64,000 nt of DNA from Blattabacterium cuenoti (lineage in GTDB: Bacteria; Bacteroidota; Bacteroidia; Flavobacteriales; Blattabacteriaceae), in NCBI RefSeq assembly GCF_014251255.1, contig NZ_CP059182.1, positions 248,001 through 312,000 on the forward strand, given 5' to 3'. How positions within the stretch are numbered: position 1 is the stretch's first letter; each line of letters opens with the position of its first letter. Shown in pieces: positions 7,805 to 16,889 of the stretch. The notes beneath the pieces were generated by a model. That model did not search any database. It saw nothing but the letters and a program-made list of their open reading frames with translations, and had not been told where the DNA came from. A program made the position numbers and the translations under genes.

Positions 7805-9361
7805 ATGATTATGAAGAAAATAATCACTTACATTATCATTAGCAGTTTAATGAGTTCAGTAGTAACTATTGCTGCTTACAAAAAATATTCTAACGAAGAA
7901 TCTTTTCCTTTTCCATCGTCATCTGTCATTTCCCCTTCTTTGATGAAAACGTCATCAAATCCTTCAGCCTCTTTAGTTAGTAGTTCTGCTACTACAACAG
8001 GATACCCTGATTTCACTAGAGTTGTGGAAAAAACTATACATGCAGTAGTTAATGTAAAAAATTATTCTAGAAAATCTAATGTAAGAGGAAATGGAAGAAT
8101 GGATCCGTTTGACTTTTTCTTTGGATTTCCTGATGATTCCTTTGGAGAAAAAGAAAAAACTTCTCAAAAAAATGATTTTATAGGACTTCATGGATCTGGA
8201 GTGATTATATCTCCTAATGGATATATTGTAACTAACAATCATGTCGTAAAAGATGCAGACAAAATAGAAATAACTCTTAATAATCAAAGATCTTATAGAG
8301 CAAAATTAATTGGATCAGATCCTAGTACAGATATTGCATTGTTAAAAATAAATGAGAATAATTTGCCTTTCATTTATTTTTCAGATTCTAATAAAGTGAA
8401 AGTGGGAGAATGGGTTTTGGCAATAGGAAATCCTTTTGATTTAAATTCTACTGTTACTGCAGGAATTATAAGTGCTAAAAATAGAAGTCTAGGAATTTTG
8501 AGAGAGGAGAATCAAGCTGCTATAGAATCTTTTTTTCAAACAGATGCAGCGGTTAATCCTGGAAATAGTGGAGGAGCATTAGTTAATACAAATGGAGAAT
8601 TAATTGGAATTAACACTGCTATTTCTTCAAATTCTGGAAATTTTATAGGATATAGCTTTGCCGCTCCTTCTAATTTAGTGAGAAAAGTTATACAGGACAT
8701 CAAAAAATATGGAACTGTGCAACGTGCATTTTTAGGAATTAAAGGAATGGATCTTTCTCAAGATGAATATTTAAAAGCTTATAATAATGAAACACACAAA
8801 AATATAAAACAACAACAAGGTTTTTTGGTTGGAGAAGTTCTTAATGGAAGTGGTGCGTATGAAGCAGGAATTAAAAAAGGAGACATTATTAAAAGTATAA
8901 ATGGAAAGAGAATACAAAATCTTGCTGATTTATCATTTATTGTGGGGACAAAACATCCAGGAGATAAAGTCAAAGTAAGTCTTATTAGAAATGGAAAAAT
9001 AAAGAGTTTTGATATAACTTTAAGAGATTTACAAGGAAGAAAGAAAATTAGAAAAAAAGAGGAAATTAGTTCATATGAATTACTGGGAGCAACTTTTGAA
9101 TCTGTTGGAAAAGAAGACAAAAAATATTTTGGGATTAATCACGGAATTAGAATAAAAGAAATAAATCCAGGTCGTTTAAGTAATATGGGAATGGAAGAAG
9201 GAGATATTATTTTATCTATTAATGGAGAAAAAATGGAAACATCTAGTGATGTAGATCAAATCTTATCTCGTCTTTTAAAAAAATGTTCAGTAACAGATGT
9301 GACCATAAAATCCATTAAACAAAATGGACAAGTTTATATAGTAGGATTTGAAATTAATTGA
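7805..9361 (+). CDS. degP: Periplasmic serine protease/chaperone of the DegP/HtrA (Do) family
   Basis: Degrades or refolds misfolded envelope proteins. The N-terminal hydrophobic segment (residues about 4-24) is a signal peptide or anchor, followed by a Ser/Pro-rich linker. The trypsin-like triad is complete: His146 (TNNHVVKD), Asp176 (STDIALLKI) and Ser255 (NPGNSGGAL). Two PDZ domains follow (about 310-405 and 425-518), with GFLVGEVLNGSGAYEAGIKKGD and IKEINPGRLSNMGMEEGD regions. At 518 residues it is a full-length two-PDZ Do protease. ATG 7805 or the next in-frame ATG at 7811 could start it. Its 3' end overlaps the convergent permease gene by 8 nt. As a substrate processor it could serve the large OmpA-like protein (inference). 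Confidence 0.95.
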   Translation: MIMKKIITYIIISSLMSSVVTIAAYKKYSNEESFPFPSSSVISPSLMKTSSNPSASLVSSSATTTGYPDFTRVVEKTIHAVVNVKNYSRKSNVRGNGRMDPFDFFFGFPDDSFGEKEKTSQKNDFIGLHGSGVIISPNGYIVTNNHVVKDADKIEITLNNQRSYRAKLIGSDPSTDIALLKINENNLPFIYFSDSNKVKVGEWVLAIGNPFDLNSTVTAGIISAKNRSLGILREENQAAIESFFQTDAAVNPGNSGGALVNTNGELIGINTAISSNSGNFIGYSFAAPSNLVRKVIQDIKKYGTVQRAFLGIKGMDLSQDEYLKAYNNETHKNIKQQQGFLVGEVLNGSGAYEAGIKKGDIIKSINGKRIQNLADLSFIVGTKHPGDKVKVSLIRNGKIKSFDITLRDLQGRKKIRKKEEISSYELLGATFESVGKEDKKYFGINHGIRIKEINPGRLSNMGMEEGDIILSINGEKMETSSDVDQILSRLLKKCSVTDVTIKSIKQNGQVYIVGFEIN

Positions 9362-10448
9362 TTTTTTTACAGTAAAGAAAAATTGCAATTATTCCAAAAA
9401 TACCGTTTGGCAGCCAAATGAATAAATAAGAAGGAAAATAATCTTTTTCTGAATATATTTTCGTAATTTCTATGAAAAAAACATATAAAAAAGCTAATAT
9501 GATTCCAATCATAAGATTGTTTTCTGTTTCTCCTTTTTTTTTTACTGATGAAATAGATAATCCTAAAATAGTAAAAATTAAAGTAGAAAAAGGCAAACTT
9601 GTTCTTTGATAATATTCATTTAAGTGGGAATTAATATTTTTGGATCCTCTTTTTCTTTCTATTTCAATAAATTTTTTCAATTCAGGAGTGGTCATAGTTT
9701 CTGCTATATATTCTTCAGGAAGGAGTTCTTCTGGAGAAATAGAAAAATATTTCTCCAGATAAATTCCTTTTGAAGTTGAAGAGAAATCTTTATTATTATT
9801 ATTTCTTATATAGGTTTCTATATAATTAGATAAAATATATTTCCTATATTTTATAGACCAAAAAATGGTTTTAGATTTTAGAATATATACTAATCTTTTT
9901 CCATTAAATTTTTGATAAACACATTCATATCCAATATTTTTTTTTCTTGAAAAATTTCGAATAAAAATATATTCATTTTTAGATATTTGAGTACTTATTG
10001 TTCGAATGTTTCCATATTTATATTTTTGACTTGCCAAATATTTATAATGAAATTTATTTTTTATTTTATTAGATAAAGGCAAAAGAGAATAGTTTATTGT
10101 AAAATTCCCCAGTCCTATGATAGAAGATGAAACTAGATAAGGAATTGTTATTCTTTTGAAACTAATTCCGCTTCCTAAAATAGGAATATATTCTGAATAT
10201 TGAGTTAATCTAGAAGAGAAAAATATAACAGATAAAAAAAGAGCAATAGGAGAAAAAGTATTAGCTAACCATATCGACCAAAATGGATAATAATGGATTA
10301 AAGCTTCTTTAATAGATCCTTGGTTACTTTCTAATCTGTGGATTCTGTAAGTTAAATCAATAATAACAGATAGTACTTGTATTGCAATAATAATAAATAG
10401 AAAAGTGAGAAGAACATTACGAATGATATAACGATCAAGTATTTTCAT
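9354..10448 (-). CDS. LptF/LptG (YjgP/YjgQ) family permease
   Basis: Inner-membrane permease family of the Lpt lipopolysaccharide export ABC transporter. It starts with the family-typical MKILDRYIIRNVLLTFLFI and has two N-terminal membrane helices plus a third at about 100-120. A soluble periplasmic beta-rich part (about 130-255) and further C-terminal helices (about 275-360) follow. The 364 residues match the family. Neither the LptB ATPase nor a second permease is in the window, so F versus G cannot be decided. Its tail overlaps degP by 8 nt. The adjacent 415-nt gap separates it from the divergent dcw cluster. Confidence 0.88.
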   Translation of the reverse strand: MKILDRYIIRNVLLTFLFIIIAIQVLSVIIDLTYRIHRLESNQGSIKEALIHYYPFWSIWLANTFSPIALFLSVIFFSSRLTQYSEYIPILGSGISFKRITIPYLVSSSIIGLGNFTINYSLLPLSNKIKNKFHYKYLASQKYKYGNIRTISTQISKNEYIFIRNFSRKKNIGYECVYQKFNGKRLVYILKSKTIFWSIKYRKYILSNYIETYIRNNNNKDFSSTSKGIYLEKYFSISPEELLPEEYIAETMTTPELKKFIEIERKRGSKNINSHLNEYYQRTSLPFSTLIFTILGLSISSVKKKGETENNLMIGIILAFLYVFFIEITKIYSEKDYFPSYLFIWLPNGIFGIIAIFLYCKKIN

Positions 10449-10863
10449 TTATAATCTTTTTTTTATAAAAATATAAAAACATGTATGATTTATTTTTCTT
10501 AGAACTGAAAAATTCATCTAATTTTGATTCCTATGGTTTTGTTTGTATAACTTAGTATCTGAATGGATCAGATCAGTATCCTCTAACTAACTACTTATAT
10601 TATGTTTTGAGACTACTGACTATAATAATGAAAAAGGGAGCAATCATAACTAACAATAATTCCTAAATTTAGGAATAGATTTTTTTATCTAAAAAAAAAA
10701 GATGATTTGATCATAATTGATAAAATAAATCAAACTATTTTATAGTTTTCTTATTTCTTATATGATTCAATATAAAAATCATTATAAAAATGAAGTTTCA
10801 AGTTTTTTTTAAAAAAAATAAAAAATTATATTGTCTTTGTCTTTTTTGAATTCAAAATAAAAA
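10449..10863. other. 415-nt non-coding gap before the dcw cluster
   Basis: No ORF with recognisable coding character on either strand. It contains an exact TAnnTTTG box (TAATTTTG, 10519-10526), a one-mismatch box (TGTCTTTG, 10832-10839) about 25 nt before rsmH, and an 18-nt palindrome at 10659-10676. In related bacteria mraZ usually sits here. I could not translate any mraZ remnant. The region presumably holds the dcw promoter(s) and perhaps eroded sequence. Confidence 0.6.
10659..10676. promoter_or_regulatory. Perfect 18-nt palindrome, possible operator
   Basis: attcctaaatttaggaat is a perfect 9+9 palindrome with no loop, in the gap between the divergent permease gene and rsmH. The symmetric form suits a dimeric DNA-binding protein, but no regulator can be named and A/T-rich DNA makes chance palindromes easier. 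Confidence 0.35.
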
Positions 10864-11790
10864 ATGAATTTACGGCATGATTTTTACTCTCATAATCCAG
10901 TTCTTTTGAAAGAAAGTATAGAGAATTTGATTACAGATAAAAATGGAATTTATGTAGATGTTACCTTCGGTGGAGGTGGACACTCTTATGCTCTTTTAAA
11001 GAGATTAGATAAAAGAGCAACTTTAATTGCTTTGGATAAAGATAAGGAAGCAATTAAAAATAATTTTATAAAAGATGAACGATTTCATTTATTTCATGAT
11101 AATTTTATTCATATTAAACATATATTAAATTGCAATCATATTAAAAAGGTATCAGGGTTATTAGCAGATTTAGGAATTTCTTCTTTACAAATAGAAAATC
11201 CTCTTAGAGGATTTTCTTATAGATTAAGAAATTGTATTTTGGATATGAGAATGAATCAAGATGATCCTTATTCTGCTCAATATATTATTAATAAATATTC
11301 TAAAGATAAATTATTTCATATGTTTTATGAGTATGGAGAATTTAAAAATGCAAAAAAAATTGTAAAAAAAATATTAAGAGAACGTTTTAACAAACCTATT
11401 AAAACAACATTTGATTTAAAAAAAATTTTTTTTCTAAAAAAAGTATCTTTTAAAGAGAAAAAAAATTTTTTTTCTAGACTTTTTCAGTCTCTACGAATAG
11501 AAGTTAATAATGAAATCAACTTTTTAAAAAATTTATTGATAGAATCTTCTAAAATTATGCAAAAAGGAGGGAGAATTGCTATTATTTCATATCATTCAAT
11601 AGAAGATAGAATTGTAAAGTCTTTTTTTAAAACAGGTTTTTTTCTTAAAAAAAAAGGAATTATAAATATTCATAATGATATGATTCCATTCAGAATGATA
11701 CATAAAAAAGTTATTAAACCAAATAGATTAGAAATTATAAATAATCCAAGATCTAGAAGTGCTAGGTTAAGAATTGCTGAAAAACAATAA
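10864..11790 (+). CDS. rsmH: 16S rRNA (cytosine1402-N4)-methyltransferase RsmH
   Basis: SAM-dependent methylation of C1402 in the ribosomal P site; first gene of the dcw cluster. HNPVLLKESI at the N-terminus, the SAM-binding DVTFGGGGHSYALL (residues about 32-45), GLLADLGISSLQIE, RGFSYR, and the C-terminal AIISYHSIEDRIVKSFF and NPRSRSARLR blocks are all present. At 308 residues it is full length. It opens a same-strand run of twelve wall/division genes ending at ftsZ. mraZ, normally just upstream, is missing. Confidence 0.97.
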   Translation: MNLRHDFYSHNPVLLKESIENLITDKNGIYVDVTFGGGGHSYALLKRLDKRATLIALDKDKEAIKNNFIKDERFHLFHDNFIHIKHILNCNHIKKVSGLLADLGISSLQIENPLRGFSYRLRNCILDMRMNQDDPYSAQYIINKYSKDKLFHMFYEYGEFKNAKKIVKKILRERFNKPIKTTFDLKKIFFLKKVSFKEKKNFFSRLFQSLRIEVNNEINFLKNLLIESSKIMQKGGRIAIISYHSIEDRIVKSFFKTGFFLKKKGIINIHNDMIPFRMIHKKVIKPNRLEIINNPRSRSARLRIAEKQ

Positions 11791-11832
11791 AAATATTTTT
11801 AATTTGTTAATTAAAATCAAAATAATCATAAA

Positions 11833-12165
11833 ATGAAGAAAAATTTTTCTATCAAAGACATCCTGAAAGGAAAATTTTTAGTTAAAGGAAATGCATATCG
11901 TAGCTGGAACTTTATTGTTTTTCTGACGGGGCTTTCTTTAATAAGTATTACTAGTTCTCATCTCATGGACAGAAAAATTAGAAAAATGACTAAGATTAGT
12001 GAAGAAATAAAAGAATTAAAATCTGTGTATGCAGATGTACATAGTCAATGTATGAAAAGACAATTAGCATCTTCTTTAAAAAAGAAATTAGATAATAAGT
12101 TGAAATACTTAAAAGAACCACCATACGAATTAATTTTAGAGGAAAAACAAGATATGTATAGTTAA
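11833..12165 (+). CDS. ftsL: FtsL-like cell-division protein
   Basis: Small bitopic membrane protein of 110 residues: a basic cytoplasmic N-terminus (1-27), one transmembrane helix (about 28-45, WNFIVFLTGLSLISITSSHL), then a coiled-coil-like periplasmic segment rich in Lys, Glu and Leu (about 50-100). Topology, size and position between rsmH and ftsI fit the Bacteroidetes FtsL-like family, which bridges FtsQ and the FtsW/FtsI pair at the septum. Identity rests on synteny and topology, since FtsL sequence is poorly conserved. It ends 12 nt before ftsI. Confidence 0.85.
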   Translation: MKKNFSIKDILKGKFLVKGNAYRSWNFIVFLTGLSLISITSSHLMDRKIRKMTKISEEIKELKSVYADVHSQCMKRQLASSLKKKLDNKLKYLKEPPYELILEEKQDMYS

Positions 12166-12177
12166 GTCTTTAAAGAA

Positions 12178-14211
12178 ATGATGAAACAAAAAAGATATAT
12201 TTCATTATATAAGTCTTATTTAATTGGTTTTCTATTCATGTTTCTTGCGGCAAGAATTATTTTTAATTTATTCCAGATTCAAAATTCTTCAGAAAAAAAT
12301 AGAAAATTTGTTATTAGAACCAATTTAATTAAAGCAAAACGCGGAAATATTTATGCTTCTGACAATAGTCTTATAGCTATGTCTGTTATTAAATATGATG
12401 TTCATATAGATTTTAAATCTATTTCAGAAAAATTATTTCGAGAGAATATTTTTTTTTTATGTGATTCTTTGGAATGTTTGTTAAAAAAACCAAAATCTTT
12501 TTTCTATAAAAAATTTAAATCAGAAAAAAAAAAGGGAAATAGATATTTTTTATTAGGAAAAAATTTGGATTATACATCCTTAAAAAAATTACGTGAGTTT
12601 CCTATTTTCAATCAAGGACAAATACGAGGAGGTTTTATTGTGGAAAAGAAAATATGTAGAATTTCTACATTGAAAAATGTAGGAGAAAGAACATTAGGAT
12701 ATGATGACCATAGAGGAAAAGCTGGATTAGAAGGTGCCTTTAGTAAATATCTTAAAGAAAAAGATGGAAAAAGATTAGAACAACGTATTAGTTATAAAGT
12801 ATGGAAACCATTGAAAAATGAAGTAGATCCAGAAGATGGAAAAGATGTTTATTCTACTATAGATATATCTTTGCAAGATATTGCTTACCATGCATTACTT
12901 AAAGAGTTATCCATTTCCCGTGCAGAACATGGATGTGTTGTTCTCATGGATGTAAAAAGTGGAGAAATTCCTGTTATGGTGAATTTGGAAAGGACAAAAA
13001 AAAATACTTATGAAGATTTAAGAAATTTTGCCGTATGGGAAGGAAATGAACCTGGATCTACTTTCAAGACTATGTCTATTCTTGCTGCTTTAGAAGATAA
13101 AAAAATAGATGTAAATATGATTGTCAATACTGAAGGAGGTGTTTTCAAATTGAAAGGGAGAGAAATACGTGACACCCATTATAAAGGAGAAAAAAAAATG
13201 ACTCCAAAACAGATTTTGGAACGTTCCTCAAACATAGGAGTGGTAAAAATTATTTTGGATCATTACAAAAATGATATAAAAGGATTTATAAAACATTTAT
13301 ACAAATGGAAACTAAATCAAAAAATAGGAATAGATATTCCAGGAGAAAGTGATCCTTTCATTCCAAAACCTGGAGAAAAAAATTGGAGTGATTTAACATT
13401 ACCATGGATGACTTTTGGATACAACATAAAACTAACTCCTTTGCAAATTCTTACTTTTTATAATGCTATTGCAAATGGAGGAAAAATGATAAAACCTCTT
13501 TTTATTAGAGAAATAAAATTTCATGGAAAAAGCATAAAAAAATATACAAAACCTATAATCATAAATCCTTCTATAGCGTCAAAAACATCTTTAAAAAAAA
13601 TTCAAAACATGTTAGAAGGAGTTGTAAAAAATGGAACAGCTAAGAAATATTATCATCCAGAATATCCTTATGCAGGGAAAACTGGAACTACACAATTAGA
13701 TTATTGGAAAAGAAAATTTTTAACGACTTTTTATAAAAAAAATAAGAATAAAACAATTTTTAATAAAAAAAATAAAAGAACAGCTTATTATTATAATAGT
13801 TCTTTTGTAGGATATTTTCCTGCTCATGCTCCTAAATATTCCTGTATTGTTGTGATTTCAAAGCCGAAAAAAAGATATTATGGAATAGAAGTCGCAGTTC
13901 CAATTTTTGATAAAATAGCTAGATACATTTACACAAGAACAGAAAAAAAAATGTTTTCCAAAACAAATAAAGCAAATATTGATTTTTTGAAAAAAATTAA
14001 AGAATCTAAAAAATACTTTTACTCTACTATTATTGAAAAAGGAATTATGCCTAACCTTCTCTCTGTTCCTGGAAAAGAAATCATTCCTATTTTGGAAAAT
14101 AAAGGGTTAAATATAAAATATAATGGAATAGGAAAAGTTCTTCATCAATCAGTGAAACCAGGAGAAAAATTGAAAAAAAATCAAACAATAGTTCTTGAAT
14201 TAGAAGAATGA
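12178..14211 (+). CDS. ftsI: Septal peptidoglycan transpeptidase (penicillin-binding protein) FtsI
   Basis: Class B PBP that cross-links septal peptidoglycan. One N-terminal membrane helix (about 13-33), a dimerisation/pedestal region, then the transpeptidase domain with all three motifs: Ser294-Thr-Phe-Lys297, Ser350-Ser-Asn352 and Lys501-Thr-Gly503. A C-terminal PASTA-like domain (about 625-677, IMPNLLSVPGKEIIPILENK, VKPGEKLKKNQ) ends the protein. The 677 residues match Bacteroidetes FtsI. An insert rich in Lys/Asn (about 515-533) follows the KTG motif. Start at ATG 12178 or 12181. The stop overlaps the murE start (ATGA, 14208-14211), indicating coupling. Confidence 0.96.
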   Translation: MMKQKRYISLYKSYLIGFLFMFLAARIIFNLFQIQNSSEKNRKFVIRTNLIKAKRGNIYASDNSLIAMSVIKYDVHIDFKSISEKLFRENIFFLCDSLECLLKKPKSFFYKKFKSEKKKGNRYFLLGKNLDYTSLKKLREFPIFNQGQIRGGFIVEKKICRISTLKNVGERTLGYDDHRGKAGLEGAFSKYLKEKDGKRLEQRISYKVWKPLKNEVDPEDGKDVYSTIDISLQDIAYHALLKELSISRAEHGCVVLMDVKSGEIPVMVNLERTKKNTYEDLRNFAVWEGNEPGSTFKTMSILAALEDKKIDVNMIVNTEGGVFKLKGREIRDTHYKGEKKMTPKQILERSSNIGVVKIILDHYKNDIKGFIKHLYKWKLNQKIGIDIPGESDPFIPKPGEKNWSDLTLPWMTFGYNIKLTPLQILTFYNAIANGGKMIKPLFIREIKFHGKSIKKYTKPIIINPSIASKTSLKKIQNMLEGVVKNGTAKKYYHPEYPYAGKTGTTQLDYWKRKFLTTFYKKNKNKTIFNKKNKRTAYYYNSSFVGYFPAHAPKYSCIVVISKPKKRYYGIEVAVPIFDKIARYIYTRTEKKMFSKTNKANIDFLKKIKESKKYFYSTIIEKGIMPNLLSVPGKEIIPILENKGLNIKYNGIGKVLHQSVKPGEKLKKNQTIVLELEE

Positions 14212-15671
14212 AAAAAAAATTAAAACATCTTTTAGAAAAAGTCAATGTATTAGAAATAATAGGAGATTCTTTAAAATGGATAGAAGGAATTTCTATGAAT
14301 TCTAAAACAGTCAAAAAAAATATGATTTTTGTTGCCAATAAAGGCAAAAGAATAGATGGACATCAATTTATTATGGAAGCGATCCAAAAAGGCGCTACTG
14401 CTATAATTTGTGAAAAAAAACCTTTTCTCTTACACAAGAGTGTAACCTATATCCTTGTTCCAAATTCTACGGATTCTTTAGGAGTAATTTCTTCTAATTT
14501 TTATGATCATCCTACAAAAAAAATAAAATTAGTAGGAATTACTGGAACGAATGGAAAAACTTCTGTTGCAACCATACTTCACCACTTATTTTATAAGATG
14601 GGAGAAAAATCTATTCTTATTTCTACCATGGGGATAAAAATTTTATTAGAGGAATTTTATACTATATATCCTCATACCACACCTAATATTATTGAAATCA
14701 ATAAATATTTAAATCTATCTATACAAAAAAAATGTAAATATGCATTTATGGAAGTTAGTTCACATGGAATTCATCAAAAAAGAATTTCAGGATTATTATT
14801 TACAGGTGGAGTATTTACTAATATTACACATGATCACTTAGATTATCATAAATCTTTTGAAAATTATCTTTCAACTAAAAGAGATTTTTTTGAAAAATTT
14901 TTGCATAAAAATTCTTTCGCATTAATTAATTCAGATGATAAAAATTCACATAAGATCATAAGAAATGTTTTGTCAAAAACTTATTTTTATGGAGTAAAAA
15001 AAAAAGCAGATTATAATATAGAAATTTTAGAAAAAAATATTCATGGAAACAATTTGATGATTAATGGACAGACTTTTTTTACTCGTTTGATTGGAGAATT
15101 TAATGTTTACAATTTATTAGCAAGTTATGCAACAGCTATGCTATTGGGAAAAAAAGAACATGAAATATTGAAAATCATAAAAACAATACAACCTATAAAA
15201 GGACGTTTTGAACAATTTGTCTCTCATTCAGAAAGACGTATAATTGTTGATTACGCTCATAATCCAGATGGATTAAAGAACGTTTTAAATACTATTAAGA
15301 AAATGAAAAAACAATATGAAAAATTAATTTGTGTAATAGGTTGTGGAGGAAATAGAGATAGAAAAAAACGTTCTTTAATGGGAAAAAGAGTTTATGAAAC
15401 ATGTGATATATCTATTTTCACATCAGATAATCCTAGAGAGGAGGATCCAAATCAAATTTTGAAAGATATGAAGAAATTCAGATCATATCTAAAAAAATCT
15501 GCTATTATAACTGTTATAAATAGAAAAAAAGCTATTCAAACTGCAATTCAAATTTCAAAAAAAAAAGATATCATTCTTATAGCAGGAAAGGGACACGAAA
15601 ATTATCAGGAAATAAAAGGAAAACGTTATCCTTTTGACGATATGCAAATCGTTAAAACATTATTAAAATGA
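14208..15671 (+). CDS. murE: UDP-MurNAc-L-Ala-D-Glu:meso-DAP ligase MurE
   Basis: Adds meso-diaminopimelate to the peptidoglycan precursor in the cytoplasm. ATP-binding GTNGKT at residues 113-118, central Mur-ligase domain, and a C-terminal domain containing DNPR (407-410), the motif typical of DAP rather than lysine specificity. AGKGHENYQ near the end is also characteristic. Full length at 487 residues. It shares ATGA with ftsI. dapF in this window supplies the substrate. Confidence 0.97.
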   Translation: MKKKLKHLLEKVNVLEIIGDSLKWIEGISMNSKTVKKNMIFVANKGKRIDGHQFIMEAIQKGATAIICEKKPFLLHKSVTYILVPNSTDSLGVISSNFYDHPTKKIKLVGITGTNGKTSVATILHHLFYKMGEKSILISTMGIKILLEEFYTIYPHTTPNIIEINKYLNLSIQKKCKYAFMEVSSHGIHQKRISGLLFTGGVFTNITHDHLDYHKSFENYLSTKRDFFEKFLHKNSFALINSDDKNSHKIIRNVLSKTYFYGVKKKADYNIEILEKNIHGNNLMINGQTFFTRLIGEFNVYNLLASYATAMLLGKKEHEILKIIKTIQPIKGRFEQFVSHSERRIIVDYAHNPDGLKNVLNTIKKMKKQYEKLICVIGCGGNRDRKKRSLMGKRVYETCDISIFTSDNPREEDPNQILKDMKKFRSYLKKSAIITVINRKKAIQTAIQISKKKDIILIAGKGHENYQEIKGKRYPFDDMQIVKTLLK

Positions 15672-15692
15672 AAATATTAGAGGTATATAAGT

Positions 15693-16889
15693 ATGATGAT
15701 TTTTCATAGTTTTTTTTTTAATATTCTTGATTATTCTTTTGTAAATTCTATTTCTTTAAAATTAAGATCAGGAATTGCTTTTGTTTTGTCTCTTTTTATA
15801 GCATTAATTTTGAATAGAAAAATTATTCTATGGAATTATAGAAAAAAAAGAATAGGAGAACATATACGAGACCTTGGGTTAATTGGACAAAAGGAAAAAG
15901 AAGGAACTCCAACAATGGGGGGGGTTATAATCATAATTTCTGCATTAATTCCCACATTTTTTTTTTCTACATTGAAGAATGTATACGTGATAATTTTGAT
16001 TGTGACTACACTATATATGGGATGTCTTGGTTTTATAGATGATTACATAAAAATCAAATATAATAAAAATGGACTTAATGTCATTGGGAAAATATTTGGT
16101 CAAATAATTTTAGGAATTTTTATTGGAAGTATTATGTCTTTTCATAAAAATATTACTATTTTAAAAAAAATAGATCCTATAAAAATCGTTCAAAAATATT
16201 CTTCAGTAGTAGAAAAAGAACATGCTTTGAAAACAACTCTTCCTATTCCTAGGATTGTTCATAACAATGAGTTTGACTATGCTTGTCTTTTGAAATGGTA
16301 TAATAAGAAATGGGAAAAATATGCATGGTTGATTTTTATTCCTATAGTCATTTTCATGACGATCTCATTATCCAATGGGGCTAACCTTACTGATGGAATG
16401 GATGGGTTAACAGCTGGAATTTCTTCTATTATTTTACTCACATTATTTTTAATAATATCTATTTCTAGAATATTATCTTATGAGGATATTCCTAATATCA
16501 GAGAAATATTTGTATTCTCTTTTTCTTTTTTAGGATCTTTGATTGGATTTCTTTGGTATAATACATATCCAGCACAAATTTTTATGGGGGATACGGGAAG
16601 TTTAACTATAGGGGGAGTTATTTCTACACTGGCGTTTCTTACTAGAAAAGAATTAATACTTCCTATTTTATGTGGTATTTTTTTTATAGAAAATATTTCT
16701 GTTACAATACAAGTGTTGTATTTTAAATGTTCTAAAAAAAAATATGGGACAGGAAGAAGAATTTTTCTAATGGCTCCTTTACATCATCATTTTCAAAAAT
16801 TAGGATATCATGAAAGCAAAATTGTCAATCGTTTTTTTATTATACAAGTGATTCTTTCTATGATCGTATTGGGTTTGTTCATTATATAA
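15693..16889 (+). CDS. mraY: Phospho-MurNAc-pentapeptide transferase MraY
   Basis: Polytopic membrane enzyme that transfers phospho-MurNAc-pentapeptide to undecaprenyl phosphate, making lipid I. Visible motifs: GTPTMGGVIII, GFIDDYIKIKYNKNGL (catalytic Asp pair), NLTDGMDGLTAG, FMGDTGSLTIGG and the cytoplasmic histidine motif APLHHHFQKLG. About ten hydrophobic segments. The 398 residues include an extended loop (about 165-205) common in Bacteroidetes MraY. The stop codon overlaps the murD start by one base (TAATG). Confidence 0.97.
   Translation: MMIFHSFFFNILDYSFVNSISLKLRSGIAFVLSLFIALILNRKIILWNYRKKRIGEHIRDLGLIGQKEKEGTPTMGGVIIIISALIPTFFFSTLKNVYVIILIVTTLYMGCLGFIDDYIKIKYNKNGLNVIGKIFGQIILGIFIGSIMSFHKNITILKKIDPIKIVQKYSSVVEKEHALKTTLPIPRIVHNNEFDYACLLKWYNKKWEKYAWLIFIPIVIFMTISLSNGANLTDGMDGLTAGISSIILLTLFLIISISRILSYEDIPNIREIFVFSFSFLGSLIGFLWYNTYPAQIFMGDTGSLTIGGVISTLAFLTRKELILPILCGIFFIENISVTIQVLYFKCSKKKYGTGRRIFLMAPLHHHFQKLGYHESKIVNRFFIIQVILSMIVLGLFII

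Noticed and set aside
10449-10863. Structured RNA or pseudogene remnant
   Set aside because: No coherent translation, no GC-rich stems or known RNA motif seen.
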